Positions 54,902 to 63,903 are shown, numbered from the stretch's first letter. The stretch: DNA of 64,000 nt from Paeniglutamicibacter kerguelensis (GCF_017876535.1 NZ_JAGIOF010000001.1:1364001-1428000), one strand, 5' to 3'. The notes: a model not told the origin generated them from the letters alone. A program made the numbers and translations.

Positions 54902-56728
54902 ATGGAGTCGAAACACCCCGCGGATTCCGACGGCGGCCTTCCCGTGCAACCCGCGGGCAAGCGGGGGGGCGCGGCCGGGTCCGCGGTCAAGACGCCCCCG
55001 GGAACCCCGCGCGGGATCCACCTTTCCCCGCTGATCCAGGGCGTGGTCGGCTCCGTCATGATCATGCTCGGGTCCCTGGGCGTGGGCTGGCTGGCCAGCG
55101 TCTCCCCGATGAACCGCAACCCGTTGCTGATCGCGATCCGCACCGAAGAGTCCGGGGTGATCGCCAGCACCGTGGTGATGACCCTGGGCTGCTGGGTGCT
55201 GTTCCGCGCCTGGCTGCGCATGGGGCAACAGCTGGCCGGCTGGCCGGAGGGCTCGCTGGCCACCGTGAGGAAGGCCGTCTGGGCGTGGAGCGTCCCGATG
55301 CTCTTTGCGCTGCCGATCTTCAGCCGCGACGTCTTTGCGTACATCGGCCAGGGGCGGCTGGTCGCCGCCGGGCAGGACCCGTATGTCGACGGCATCTCCA
55401 CGCTCAACAACTGGTTCCAGCTGGGCGCCGACATCACCTGGGCCGAGTCCGAGACCCCGTACGGCCCGCTTTACCTGAACGTCGAGTACTGGGTGAACCG
55501 CCTGGTGGGAACCAGCCCGGACCTGTCGGTGTTCCTCTTCAGGCTGGTGGCGTTCGCCGGTGTGATCCTGTGCCTCGTCTACGTGCCGAAACTCGCGGCC
55601 CTGCACAAGGTCTCCGGGGCCAAGGCCGCCTGGATCTCGGTGGCAAACCCGCTGTTCCTGATCAGCTTCGTGGCCTCCGCGCACAACGACGCGTTCATGG
55701 TGGGCCTGGCGCTGGCCGGCACCTACTACGCGGCTACGCGACGCGGCGTGCTGGGCGTCGTGCTGATTGCAGGTTCAATCGGCATCAAGCCGATCACGTT
55801 GGTGCTGCTGCCGTTCATCGGGCTGCTCTGGGCCGGGCCGGGCGCCAGCTGGGCCCGGATCGTGCGCTACTGGTTCTACACCGCCGGGCTGGTGCTGGGC
55901 ATCATGGCGCTGATCGGCTGGGCCAACGGCTACGGCTTCGGGTGGCTTTCGGTCATGCTGGGCACCGGCACCGGTGCCGTGATGTTCGCCCCGCTGGGTG
56001 CGCTGAACGCGCTGCTGTCCGGGGCGCTGTCCACGATCGGCCTGCCCGTGGACTGGATCCTGCCGCTGCTCAAGCTCATCGGCCGGCTGGCCTCCGTGGG
56101 ACTGGTGTTCCTGCTGATCTTCAAGGGCAAGTCGACCCACCTGATCCAGCGCATGGCGCTGGCCTTCTCCGCGCTGGTGATCCTCTCGCCGATCATCCAG
56201 CCCTGGTACATCCTGTGGCTGCTGCCGTTCTTCGCCGTCACCGGCATCCGCGACGACTGGCAGATGCTCTGGGTCTACTTCACCACCGCGTTCTTCATTG
56301 CCTTCGGCGCCGCCGACCAGATCTTCATTTGGCAGTTCCTCGGGGACCTCGACCCGTGGGTCAAGCACCTCTCGACCGGCATTTCCTGGGCCGCGATGTT
56401 CTACCTGGGGTTCCTTGACCCGCGCACGCGGGTGCTGTTCCGGGGGCTGGTTCCGGTGCGGTTCGGCGGACGCCACCCCGGCAAGGCGCTGGCCGCCCAG
56501 GGGTCCGTGGCGACCGGTCCGGCCGCGTTGAATGATCCGGCCGTGTTGAATGATCCGGCCGCGGCCGGTGCGGAAGCGCGTCCCGAACCGGGCCGGGAGC
56601 CGGGCCACGCGGTCACGGGGGCGGGCTCCATCGCAACGAACGCCACCGCAACGAACTCCGCGGGGGAGCGCCCCGCCGGAAACAACGCCGCGGGGAATGC
56701 CGGGGATCACGAGGTGCCCCGATCGTAG
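54902..56728 (+). CDS. Polyprenol-phosphate-mannose-dependent alpha-1,6-mannosyltransferase, MptB-like (copy 1)
   Basis: A 608-residue GT-C membrane glycosyltransferase with about 12 helices. The first-loop catalytic acid is in FSRDVFAYIGQGRL. AESETPYGPLYLN, ISVANPLFLISFVASAHNDA and SPIIQPWYILWLLPFF are MptB signatures. The last 120 residues are a cytoplasmic Ala/Pro/Gly-rich tail with a short direct repeat (NDPA...LNDPA). GGAGAAGGGG precedes the ATG. It heads a three-gene operon and probably extends a lipid-linked mannan at the membrane. Confidence 0.9.
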   Translation: MESKHPADSDGGLPVQPAGKRGGAAGSAVKTPPGTPRGIHLSPLIQGVVGSVMIMLGSLGVGWLASVSPMNRNPLLIAIRTEESGVIASTVVMTLGCWVLFRAWLRMGQQLAGWPEGSLATVRKAVWAWSVPMLFALPIFSRDVFAYIGQGRLVAAGQDPYVDGISTLNNWFQLGADITWAESETPYGPLYLNVEYWVNRLVGTSPDLSVFLFRLVAFAGVILCLVYVPKLAALHKVSGAKAAWISVANPLFLISFVASAHNDAFMVGLALAGTYYAATRRGVLGVVLIAGSIGIKPITLVLLPFIGLLWAGPGASWARIVRYWFYTAGLVLGIMALIGWANGYGFGWLSVMLGTGTGAVMFAPLGALNALLSGALSTIGLPVDWILPLLKLIGRLASVGLVFLLIFKGKSTHLIQRMALAFSALVILSPIIQPWYILWLLPFFAVTGIRDDWQMLWVYFTTAFFIAFGAADQIFIWQFLGDLDPWVKHLSTGISWAAMFYLGFLDPRTRVLFRGLVPVRFGGRHPGKALAAQGSVATGPAALNDPAVLNDPAAAGAEARPEPGREPGHAVTGAGSIATNATATNSAGERPAGNNAAGNAGDHEVPRS

Positions 56729-56799
56729 GTCCCGTCGATCCGCCACGTGTTCAGGCGCAACCCGTCAAAGCGGCGCCGCAAGGCACCGCCCGGCGGTTT

Positions 56800-58422
56800 G
56801 TGGCCACCACCCGGGCTTTGGAATCCGTGCGCGAACGCAGCGCGCGGATTCCCTTGCTGCGCCACCTCACCGGCGGCGGGGAAAACAGCCCGAACATCGC
56901 GATCGGGCAGGGACTGCTTGCCTCGCTGATGGTGATGGTCGGGTCCTGGGGCGTGGGCTGGATCCCGAGTTCCCAGGAATCGATCCTGTCCCGCTCCAGG
57001 TTCCTGCTGCCGCTGCGCGTGGAAACGCTCGGCGTGGTCATCTGCACGCTGCTGCTCGCGCTGGGCTCCATGCTGCTCTTTCGCGCCTGGCTGCGGCTGC
57101 GCCAGCGGACCCGGGCCGCCGACGCCCAACCCCTGCGCGTGCTGCGCCGGGCCATCTGGACCTGGTCGGCCCCGCTCTTCCTTTCCTTCCCGATCCTCTC
57201 GCAGGACGTGTACTCCTACCTGGGGCAGGGCCGGCTCATGCACGCGGGCCGCTCCCCGTACCAGGACTGGGTGTCACAGCTTCCCGGCTGGTTCGCCCAG
57301 GGGGCCGATTCGCTCTGGGCCGAGTCTTCGTCCCCGTACGGCCCGCTCTTCCTGATGTACGCGCGGTTCACCTACTTCGTCTCCGGCGGGGTGCCCGAAT
57401 ACGGCGTCGCCATGATGCGCCTGGTGGCCGTCGCCGGCGTCGCCCTGTGCCTGTACGCGATTCCGCGGCTGGCCGAACACACCGGCGGCGACGGCGCCTG
57501 GGCGCTGTGGATTTCCGTGGCCAACCCGCTGTTCCTGCTGAACATGGTCGGCGGCGTGCACAACGACGGGCTGATGGCCGGCGGGGTGCTGCTCGGCTTC
57601 CTGCTGGTCTTCCGCAAGAAGCACGTGCTCGGGGTGCTTGTCGCCGCGCTGGCCGTGGCCATCAAGCCGATCGTGGTGCTGGTGCTTCCGTTCCTGGGCC
57701 TGGCGATGGTGCCGCGCGACGCGGGACTGGGCGCGAAGATCCGTGCCTGGCTGCTCACCGGCGCGATCGCCGGTGCGGTGATGGCGCTGCTGGGCTGGGC
57801 CTCGGGATTGTGGTTCGGCTGGATTGCGGCGATGGCAAATGCGGGCGGCGCCGCGTTCCCCTATGCGCCCGTCGGGCTGCTGGGCATGCTCATCGGGTGG
57901 ATCGGCTCGCTGTTCGGCGGGGACCTGCAGGCGATTGCCGGGGTGGTCTTCACGATCTTCATGCTGCTCTCGCTGGTGCTGGTGTTCTTCCTGGCCATCA
58001 GGAATCCGGCCGGCGAGCCGCTGCTCTACGCCGGCTACGCGCTCGGTGCCGCGGTGGTGCTGGCCCCGATCATCCAGCCCTGGTACCTGCTCTGGCTGAT
58101 CCCGTTCTTCTCCCTCGGCCGCCGGTACCCGGTGAAATGGGAGCGCACACTGTACGTGCTGTGCCTGGTGCTGGTGCTTGCGGGCGTGGTCGACCAGCTG
58201 TCGGTGGGGCAGTGGATCTCGCTGACGTGGGTCCGCATCCTTGCCGCGATCGCCGGCCTGGCCTACATGGGCTACCTGGTCTTCATCGACCCGAAGACAG
58301 CCAGCATGTTCGGCGCGGACCCGCGCCGGCCCCGCGGTGCGCCGACCGTGCACCCCAAGAGTTCCAAACGACTTAAAACCAAACGACCAAAACCCAGAAG
58401 AAACGAGGCAACCGGATCGTGA
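56800..58422 (+). CDS. MptB-like alpha-1,6-mannosyltransferase (copy 2)
   Basis: A 540-residue paralogue of the preceding gene with the same GT-C layout: LSQDVYSYLGQGRLMHAG, AESSSPYGPLFLMYARF, ISVANPLFLLNMVGGVHNDG, APIIQPWYLLWLIPFF. The GTG at 56800 is the first plausible start; the frame is open further upstream without an ATG, so the true start is uncertain. It ends in a Lys/Arg-rich tail and overlaps the next gene (TGATG). Confidence 0.88.
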   Translation: MATTRALESVRERSARIPLLRHLTGGGENSPNIAIGQGLLASLMVMVGSWGVGWIPSSQESILSRSRFLLPLRVETLGVVICTLLLALGSMLLFRAWLRLRQRTRAADAQPLRVLRRAIWTWSAPLFLSFPILSQDVYSYLGQGRLMHAGRSPYQDWVSQLPGWFAQGADSLWAESSSPYGPLFLMYARFTYFVSGGVPEYGVAMMRLVAVAGVALCLYAIPRLAEHTGGDGAWALWISVANPLFLLNMVGGVHNDGLMAGGVLLGFLLVFRKKHVLGVLVAALAVAIKPIVVLVLPFLGLAMVPRDAGLGAKIRAWLLTGAIAGAVMALLGWASGLWFGWIAAMANAGGAAFPYAPVGLLGMLIGWIGSLFGGDLQAIAGVVFTIFMLLSLVLVFFLAIRNPAGEPLLYAGYALGAAVVLAPIIQPWYLLWLIPFFSLGRRYPVKWERTLYVLCLVLVLAGVVDQLSVGQWISLTWVRILAAIAGLAYMGYLVFIDPKTASMFGADPRRPRGAPTVHPKSSKRLKTKRPKPRRNEATGS

Positions 58423-59747
58423 TGCAACCGGTCAAAGACCTGTTCCGTGCCCGGGAGGCCACCCGTCCGGTGATCATCGGGCTGCTGCTGCTCACCGCGG
58501 TGGGCGCCGCCATTGCCGTGCTGACCAAGCAGTGGTGCCGGGTCAACGGCTGGCCCGATGCCGAACAGCACCTTCACATGTGCTACTCGGACTTCACCCA
58601 GCTCTTCGGCACGCGCGGCATGGCTGACAAGCTCTTCCCGTACTTCACCGGGCTGCCGGCCGAACAGGCGCTCGAGTACCCGGTGCTGCTGGCGATCATC
58701 GCCGGCCTGACGGCCATGGCCATCCCCGGCATCGGGTTTTCGCCGGAGCGCCAGCTCGCGTACTTCGACCTGAACTCCGCGCTGTCCTTCGTCTGCTGGG
58801 CCGTGATCGTGGTGGCCGTGGCGTACGCCGCCAGGCACCGCAGCCGCGACGCCATCATGGTGGCGCTGGCCCCGGGCATTATCCTGACCAGCCAGCTGAA
58901 CTGGGACTTGTGGGCGGTGATGCTCGCGATGCTGGGCCTGCTGGCCTTCTCCCGCAAGCACATCGTGCTGGCCGGCGTACTGCTGGGACTGGGCGCCGCG
59001 GCCAAGTTGTACCCGTTCTTCCTCTTCGGGGCGATCCTGGTGCTGTGCCTGCGTACCGGGCGCATGCGGCACTTCTGGGTGTCGCTGGGCTCCGGCGTTG
59101 CCGCCTGGCTGGCCATCAACGTGCCGTTCATGCTCACCGCGTTCGACGAATGGAGCAGGTTCTACACCTTCTCCGGCGACCGCCCGGCGGGCAACTCCTC
59201 CATGTGGCTGGCCTTCGTATGGACCGGCATGGACGGATCGACCATGTCCTACCTGTCCAACGGGCTCTTCGGCATCGCCTGCCTGGGCATCGCGTACCTG
59301 GGGCTCACGGCCAAGCGCCGCCCGCGCATGGCGCAGCTGGCGTTCCTGATCGTCGCCGCGTTCCTGCTGCTGGGCAAGGTCTACTCGCCGCAGTTTGTCA
59401 TGTGGCTGATCCCGCTCTACGTGCTGGCGCGGCCCAAGTGGCGCGAGTTCCTGCTCTGGCAGGGAATCGAGGTGTTCCACTGGGTGTTCGTCTGGCTCTG
59501 GAGCGCCAAGTGGGTCTCCGGGCTGAAGTACTTCGGTGACAGCTGGGCGATCGAGATCCTCTACGGGATCGGCATCGTCGCGCACATGGCCATGCTCACC
59601 TACATCTGTGTGAAGATCATCGGGGACATCAGGCATCCGGAGCGCGACGTGGTGCGCGCCGAGGGTGACGACGACCCGCTGGCCGGCCCCCTGGAGGGCC
59701 TCGAGGACAAATTCGTGCTGGGGCGCAAGGCCACAAGTCAGGCCTGA
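58422..59747 (+). CDS. Glycosyltransferase family 87 membrane protein
   Basis: A 441-residue GT-C type enzyme (DUF2029/GT87) with about 10 helices. The N-terminal loop contains HMCYSDFTQLFGTRGMADK and LEYPVLLAIIAG. LGLGAAAKLYPFFLFG and KVYSPQFVMWLIPLYVL are characteristic. The start ATG overlaps the preceding stop; an in-frame GTG lies one codon earlier. With the two MptB paralogues it probably adds mannose or a related sugar from polyprenyl phosphate to a lipoglycan. Confidence 0.87.
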   Translation: MQPVKDLFRAREATRPVIIGLLLLTAVGAAIAVLTKQWCRVNGWPDAEQHLHMCYSDFTQLFGTRGMADKLFPYFTGLPAEQALEYPVLLAIIAGLTAMAIPGIGFSPERQLAYFDLNSALSFVCWAVIVVAVAYAARHRSRDAIMVALAPGIILTSQLNWDLWAVMLAMLGLLAFSRKHIVLAGVLLGLGAAAKLYPFFLFGAILVLCLRTGRMRHFWVSLGSGVAAWLAINVPFMLTAFDEWSRFYTFSGDRPAGNSSMWLAFVWTGMDGSTMSYLSNGLFGIACLGIAYLGLTAKRRPRMAQLAFLIVAAFLLLGKVYSPQFVMWLIPLYVLARPKWREFLLWQGIEVFHWVFVWLWSAKWVSGLKYFGDSWAIEILYGIGIVAHMAMLTYICVKIIGDIRHPERDVVRAEGDDDPLAGPLEGLEDKFVLGRKATSQA

Positions 59748-59807
59748 TCCGCGGAGCGCATGATTGGCGACCGGGCCGCAAGACGGCTGGTCGATAGGCG
59801 GGGAAGG

Positions 59808-59840
59808 GCGGCTTCCGGAACTTTCCGGAAGCCGCTTTTT
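59808..59840. terminator. Bidirectional terminator
   Basis: GCGGCTTCCGGA / TCCGGAAGCCGC followed by TTTTT, between convergent operons. Confidence 0.9.
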
Positions 59841-59893
59841 CATGCCGACCGACGCCCGTGGCACGGCGGCCATTGCCCATGCCAAGCCCGCGC

Positions 59894-60466
59894 TCATCCG
59901 TGCTCGGTGTCGCCGAGCAATTCGAGCACGATCAGTTCCATCTCGGCCGTGGAAGCGTCCTCCGACCGGTTTGACGTGTCCACGATGGAGCATCCCATGC
60001 GTTGGGCAATCGTCCTGTACCGATCGATGTAGTGGCGGTGAAGTGCGACCGATTCCCCGGGCTCGTCGCGCAGCGCCAAGCGTCCGAGCGTGGTGGGCAG
60101 ATCAGCCCAGCACAGGATGGTGGGTATCCACAGGGTCCACCTATCGCGGAAATCCTCGTCGTCCACCAGCGACGCGACGGTCATCCACGACCTGTCCAGA
60201 ATCAGGGGCCGCCCCTCGCCGGCGGGCTGCACGGCCCGGGCCAGGGCGTCGGCGCCGATCCTCAGCACCGCCGCGGTGTCACCGGACGCGGCGGCACGCG
60301 ACAGCGCCAACCCCCGCTCGCCGCCAAAGGGCCGCCGGTATGAAAAGCCCAGCCGGGTCGCGACGTTCTTGGCGATCGTCGTTTTTCCGGTGCCGTCGTG
60401 CCCGTCGATGCCAACTACGGCCGGCGTCGGTGACCTCGACGGCATCGATGCCGTGTTCATTTCCAC
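59894..60466 (-). CDS. Thymidylate-kinase-like P-loop protein
   Basis: 190 residues. Walker A is GIDGHDGTGKTT (about 19-30) and a DR motif sits in LILDRSWMTVASL (about 88-100). DLPTTLGRLALRDE resembles the lid region and HRHYIDRYRTIAQRMG the C-terminal helix, so the fold is that of dTMP kinases and related nucleoside kinases. It is the last gene of a four-gene operon, and its start overlaps the AbrB-like gene by 10 bases. It is shorter than housekeeping Tmk and stands outside a DNA-replication context, so the substrate is unknown. Confidence 0.75.
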   Translation of the reverse strand: MEMNTASMPSRSPTPAVVGIDGHDGTGKTTIAKNVATRLGFSYRRPFGGERGLALSRAAASGDTAAVLRIGADALARAVQPAGEGRPLILDRSWMTVASLVDDEDFRDRWTLWIPTILCWADLPTTLGRLALRDEPGESVALHRHYIDRYRTIAQRMGCSIVDTSNRSEDASTAEMELIVLELLGDTEHG

Positions 60467-60765
60467 GGATGCAGGGCAACCGTCTGCCGCTCGTCGTCCA
60501 ATTCAAAATAGAAGTGCCGCTCTTTGCCCCCTTCGAGTACACGCAGGGCCTCTCCGCGGACCTCCATCTGCCCCCTGGGCGATACCCGGAATCCGCCATC
60601 CGCGGTCGCCGGTGCGAGCAGCACGGTGTTTCCCTTGACGCTCACCGTGACCCGGGCACCGGCCTTGGGCTTCATGCCAAGGGTCTTGCGTGCGGAAACC
60701 GGCAGGGTGATGACGCCGCCGGGGGATACCTTGGCGCGGGTGTTCTTGACGGTCAGCGTGCTCAT
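60457..60765 (-). CDS. AbrB/SpoVT-fold protein
   Basis: 102 residues with an N-terminal swapped-hairpin AbrB domain (VSPGGVITLPVSARKTLG, KAGARVTVSVKGNTVLLAP), as in MazE/AbrB antitoxins and regulators. A second beta-rich segment follows (VSPRGQMEVRGEALRVL, FYFELDDERQTVALHPW). It overlaps the PurC-like gene by 4 bases and the kinase-like gene by 10. It could be the operon's own repressor or an antitoxin-like partner. Confidence 0.8.
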   Translation of the reverse strand: MSTLTVKNTRAKVSPGGVITLPVSARKTLGMKPKAGARVTVSVKGNTVLLAPATADGGFRVSPRGQMEVRGEALRVLEGGKERHFYFELDDERQTVALHPWK

Positions 60766-61784
60766 GGTGAATTCTCCCTGGGGGTTTGAAGGGGTGGGGA
60801 CGGGTGTGGATCAAACAGCGTGGAATACAGCCGGGCGTAGCGTTCGAGAACCTGCTCCGGGCTGCCGCCGCTGCGCCATTGGTCCTTGTCGAGTGCCTCC
60901 GCGTCGTCGGAGGCATGCGTCCTCACGCGCATGCAGTCCGGACTGATTTCCCCGTAGATGGTTCCGCCGCTCTGGTCGATGAAGAAGCAGATGTCGATGA
61001 GCCTCAGGCCTCCGGTGGTGAAGAAGTTCTCCAGCCAGCCGAACGTCTCGCACGCAAGGAACTTGGCCCGCTGCACGTCGCCGATCCACAACGCGGCGTA
61101 GTCGTCGGGCAGGGGTTCGTCCGCCAGCCGGTTTCCCTCGTGGTCGGTGAGCGGATGCCGCCAGTCGAAACAGACGATGGGGTTCGCGAACCTGTCCCAG
61201 CGCTGCAACGGCTGCCCGGCCACCGTGGAGTGCTCCTCGGTGAAAAGGTAGCGGTGGATGGGGGAACCGATATGGTAGCGCTTGACCCTGGTTTCCAGGT
61301 TGCACACCTCGACGCGGCGTTCGGCCAGCAGCGGCCCGGCCGGGGACTCCACCAGGGCCAGGAAAGCCGACGAAAGCCGGTACGGGCCCGGTGAGAGTGC
61401 CATCTTGCGGAAGATTTCCGCAGAGAACCTGGCCCGGATGTCTTCCGTCCCCTTGACCTCCCCGTACCTGTTGTAGGTGAACGAGTACAGGGTGGGGAGC
61501 AGCCTGGCCAGGGCGATCTTCGGCGTCAGCAGGCGGATCTCCTTGCTGTCGCCAAGGACCAGCAACGGCAGCTTCTTGAAATCGAATTTGATCTGGCGCA
61601 GGACCTGTTCCACGAAGGAATGCCGGTGGTGATCGAGGTCCACTCCGATCTCTTCCCCGCCCGGACCCTTCAAGATGACGTGTTTTGTGGTGGAAGAAAC
61701 CAGCTGCACCTCGAGTTCAAGGTCGAGGCACTGGTCGAGAATCAGGCTGGCGGCCGCGCCGGCCCGGAGTGCTGACGTAATCAT
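60762..61784 (-). CDS. Diverged SAICAR synthetase (PurC) homologue
   Basis: 340 residues. The second half aligns well with PurC: RRVEVCNLETRVKRYHIGSP (PurC VPvEcVvRnraaGS), CETFGWLENFFTTGGLRLID, GTIYGEISPDCMRVR (PurC GDEfSPDgsR) and ALDKDQWRSGGSPEQVLERY (PurC mDKDrfRqslGg..eaYe). Yet the DxKxEFG motif is DICFFID here, so the lysine is lost, and the Asp of GDE is Gly. The first 130 residues are unlike the short PurC N-terminus. GGAGG precedes the ATG. It is in an operon with a nucleotidyltransferase and a kinase-like protein. It is not the housekeeping purine enzyme. Confidence 0.8.
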   Translation of the reverse strand: MITSALRAGAAASLILDQCLDLELEVQLVSSTTKHVILKGPGGEEIGVDLDHHRHSFVEQVLRQIKFDFKKLPLLVLGDSKEIRLLTPKIALARLLPTLYSFTYNRYGEVKGTEDIRARFSAEIFRKMALSPGPYRLSSAFLALVESPAGPLLAERRVEVCNLETRVKRYHIGSPIHRYLFTEEHSTVAGQPLQRWDRFANPIVCFDWRHPLTDHEGNRLADEPLPDDYAALWIGDVQRAKFLACETFGWLENFFTTGGLRLIDICFFIDQSGGTIYGEISPDCMRVRTHASDDAEALDKDQWRSGGSPEQVLERYARLYSTLFDPHPSPPLQTPRENSP

Positions 61785-61800
61785 ATTTAACCTCCTGCTT

Positions 61801-63138
61801 TTAGACGCCTTGGTTGGGTGCCCGTTGGGGGCGAACCACCTTGAATTGCTCGTTGAGCGCGCGCAGCACGGCACCTGTGGCGACCGCGGATTCGGCAAGG
61901 GCCCGACCGGGGTCGCCGTCAGAGGCCAGCTGTTGCATTTGGGCGGTCCGGAATCCGCAGATGGACTCGATCCATTGGTGGACTTCTTCCTTTGTGAGGC
62001 GTTGGTTCATGGCCCCGAACGTCCCCTTGGCGATGTTGGCCGGGATCTTGGTGAAGTACCCGTAGAGGTTGTGGCGATCGTCGCCCGGCCGTGGTCGGTC
62101 CGCCAACGCCGCCCCGATCATGCCCAGTTGCTGCCGCTGCCGCACGATGCCGAAGCTCAGGTTCCGCATCAGTAGATCGGTCGTGGACTTGGCCGGAACG
62201 CGTGTTTCACCGTAGATGCATAGCCCGTAGTCGGCCAGGTTGTCTCCCGAAAGGCACTGCATGCGCCACAGTTCGTCGGATGAGTAGACGCCGACGTTGA
62301 GCTCCTTGCCGGCGAACCGCGGCGACGTCGCATAGAGCTTCCGCAGAACGACCTCAGGGTCTTTGACCACCAGCACCAGGTCGTAGTCGGCAAATTCCCT
62401 GCTGTTGACGCTGGAGCCGTAGACGATGACGCACTCGAGCTGGGACCCGATGCTGTGCCGCAGCTCGTCGATGAAGCCGAAGCGGGGACCAAGGACCGGG
62501 GGGACTTCCTGCCGGGCGAGGCTGACCTCCGTTACGAATTCCGGACCGCGGAGGTGGGCAACGACCTCTTCGAAGCGGCGCCGGATGGCCAGCAGGCGCT
62601 CCAGGTCGGAGGTGCCGGAGTCGCGGGCCATGGCGGTAACGTCGTCCATCAGCAGCTGGCCCTGCAATCCCGGAACCAGGCCCGTCGAGGCGAACTTTCC
62701 GGCCTGCCAGAGCCTGTCGTACTTGCTGGCCAACGTGCCGCTGCTGAAACGGGATTGGACGATGGCAGCGGAGAGCGTGACGGATGCCAGGAAGACCACC
62801 GACTCAAACCACAACCGTTGGAGGGAGGAGTCGGTGCCATTGGCCTCCACCGGTTGCAGGGGGCGAACGGTTGTTGCACCGGTGCCTGCGGCGGCCCGGT
62901 AAAAGCGCGGATGGTACACCGAGGACCATTCCATGGTGATGGGCGAGATCACCCGCGGGTTTTCCAGGTGCTGTTCCGTTGCCCAGCGGTGGATGCCCAG
63001 GAGCTCCGCACCGGAAACCTCGCGGTCGAGGTGGACATAAGAAAGGTGGAATGGAGTTCCCCGCCAAGAGGGAGGTCGCTCAACAACGACCACTTCGCGG
63101 ACCGTATCTGGCGCCGTATCCGCAACGCGCGCCGACAT
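61801..63138 (-). CDS. Nucleotidyltransferase-fold protein, first gene of a four-gene operon
   Basis: 445 residues. A polymerase-beta-like NTase motif lies at about 235-260: VIVYGSSVNSREFADYDLVL, i.e. GS followed by a DxD pair. The N-terminal 190 residues (HLDREVSGAELLGIHRWA, VFLASVTLSAAIVQSRFSSG) and the helical C-terminus (RLTKEEVHQWIESICGFR, AESAVATGAVLRALNEQFKV) are not recognised. It lies 16 bases upstream of the PurC-like gene. The domain could adenylylate or otherwise nucleotidylate a small molecule, RNA or protein. The exact family is unknown. Confidence 0.75.
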   Translation of the reverse strand: MSARVADTAPDTVREVVVVERPPSWRGTPFHLSYVHLDREVSGAELLGIHRWATEQHLENPRVISPITMEWSSVYHPRFYRAAAGTGATTVRPLQPVEANGTDSSLQRLWFESVVFLASVTLSAAIVQSRFSSGTLASKYDRLWQAGKFASTGLVPGLQGQLLMDDVTAMARDSGTSDLERLLAIRRRFEEVVAHLRGPEFVTEVSLARQEVPPVLGPRFGFIDELRHSIGSQLECVIVYGSSVNSREFADYDLVLVVKDPEVVLRKLYATSPRFAGKELNVGVYSSDELWRMQCLSGDNLADYGLCIYGETRVPAKSTTDLLMRNLSFGIVRQRQQLGMIGAALADRPRPGDDRHNLYGYFTKIPANIAKGTFGAMNQRLTKEEVHQWIESICGFRTAQMQQLASDGDPGRALAESAVATGAVLRALNEQFKVVRPQRAPNQGV

Positions 63139-63399
63139 CCCAGACCCCCTGTTCCGCCGAGTGGCCCGCCGCGGCGAGGCGCCGCAGGGCAGCTCAGTAC
63201 CCCCAAGTTTCCGCCTGCCGGGCGTTCACTGTCAACGAATGGGGTTGCCGCTTCTGAGCCGGGCGGTCCGGAACGCTTGGCAAACCAACGGCTCTAATCC
63301 GGACCTCCATGGACCACAAATCCGGGCAATCGGGCCGATTTCGCCGGCGTGCCACCCGCGTGGCCGGATGTTGCGTCGTGAACTGGCAGGATGGGACCC
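63139..63399. other. Divergent intergenic region
   Basis: It separates the four-gene operon from a membrane-protein gene. No feature was recognised beyond a CAGGAT box (63387-63392) 7 bases before the rightward ATG. Confidence 0.4.
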
Positions 63400-63903
63400 A
63401 TGAAAAAATTGAGTGCCGTCCTGCCAGCGCGTTCCCGAACCCACACGGTCGCGTTGGGTGTCGGTGCAGCCACGTGGTTGGCCGGATTCGTTTCGGTATA
63501 TTTGGTTGCCCCGGTGGGTACAGGTCTGAATGTGTGGCAGTCCTACGCGGCATTCCAGGCCGGATCCAATGCGGGCAACGCGCTGGCGCTTGCCATCTAC
63601 GCCGTGTGGGGCGCCGGCGTGCTCTTTGTGGTTCGTGGGTCGCGGCTCAGCGCCGTGACCTCCGTCCTTGGCGCGCACGGACTCATCGGAATCGGTGTCT
63701 TTTACCCGGCCGCGGTCATGGGCTTCGGGATCGCGCACGTTGTCGGCTATGAAGACGATGTGCCGTCGCACGGCGGCATGGCCATGGGCCTGGTGGTCAG
63801 TGGCGGCATCGCGTTGGTGCTCCTGTTCGGCATGCTCGCGGGTCGTCGTGCCGCCAATCTCATGGAGCGTGCCGGCATTTCGGGGCCGATGAACATCCCA
63901 TAG
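63400..63903 (+). CDS. Four-helix membrane protein of unknown function
   Basis: 167 residues with hydrophobic helices at about 17-40 (ALGVGAATWLAGFVSVYLVAP), 60-78, 85-110 and 125-148. The N-terminus is short and basic, and loops carry SYAAFQAGSNAGNALA and GYEDDVPSHGG. The family is not recognised. No ribosome site is seen. CAGGAT-N7-ATG suggests a leaderless mRNA. Confidence 0.75.
   Translation: MKKLSAVLPARSRTHTVALGVGAATWLAGFVSVYLVAPVGTGLNVWQSYAAFQAGSNAGNALALAIYAVWGAGVLFVVRGSRLSAVTSVLGAHGLIGIGVFYPAAVMGFGIAHVVGYEDDVPSHGGMAMGLVVSGGIALVLLFGMLAGRRAANLMERAGISGPMNIP

Noticed and set aside
56527..56560. Direct repeat of GTTGAATGATCCGGCC in the MptB tail
   Set aside because: It is a two-unit repeat in a low-complexity coding tail, explained by slippage.
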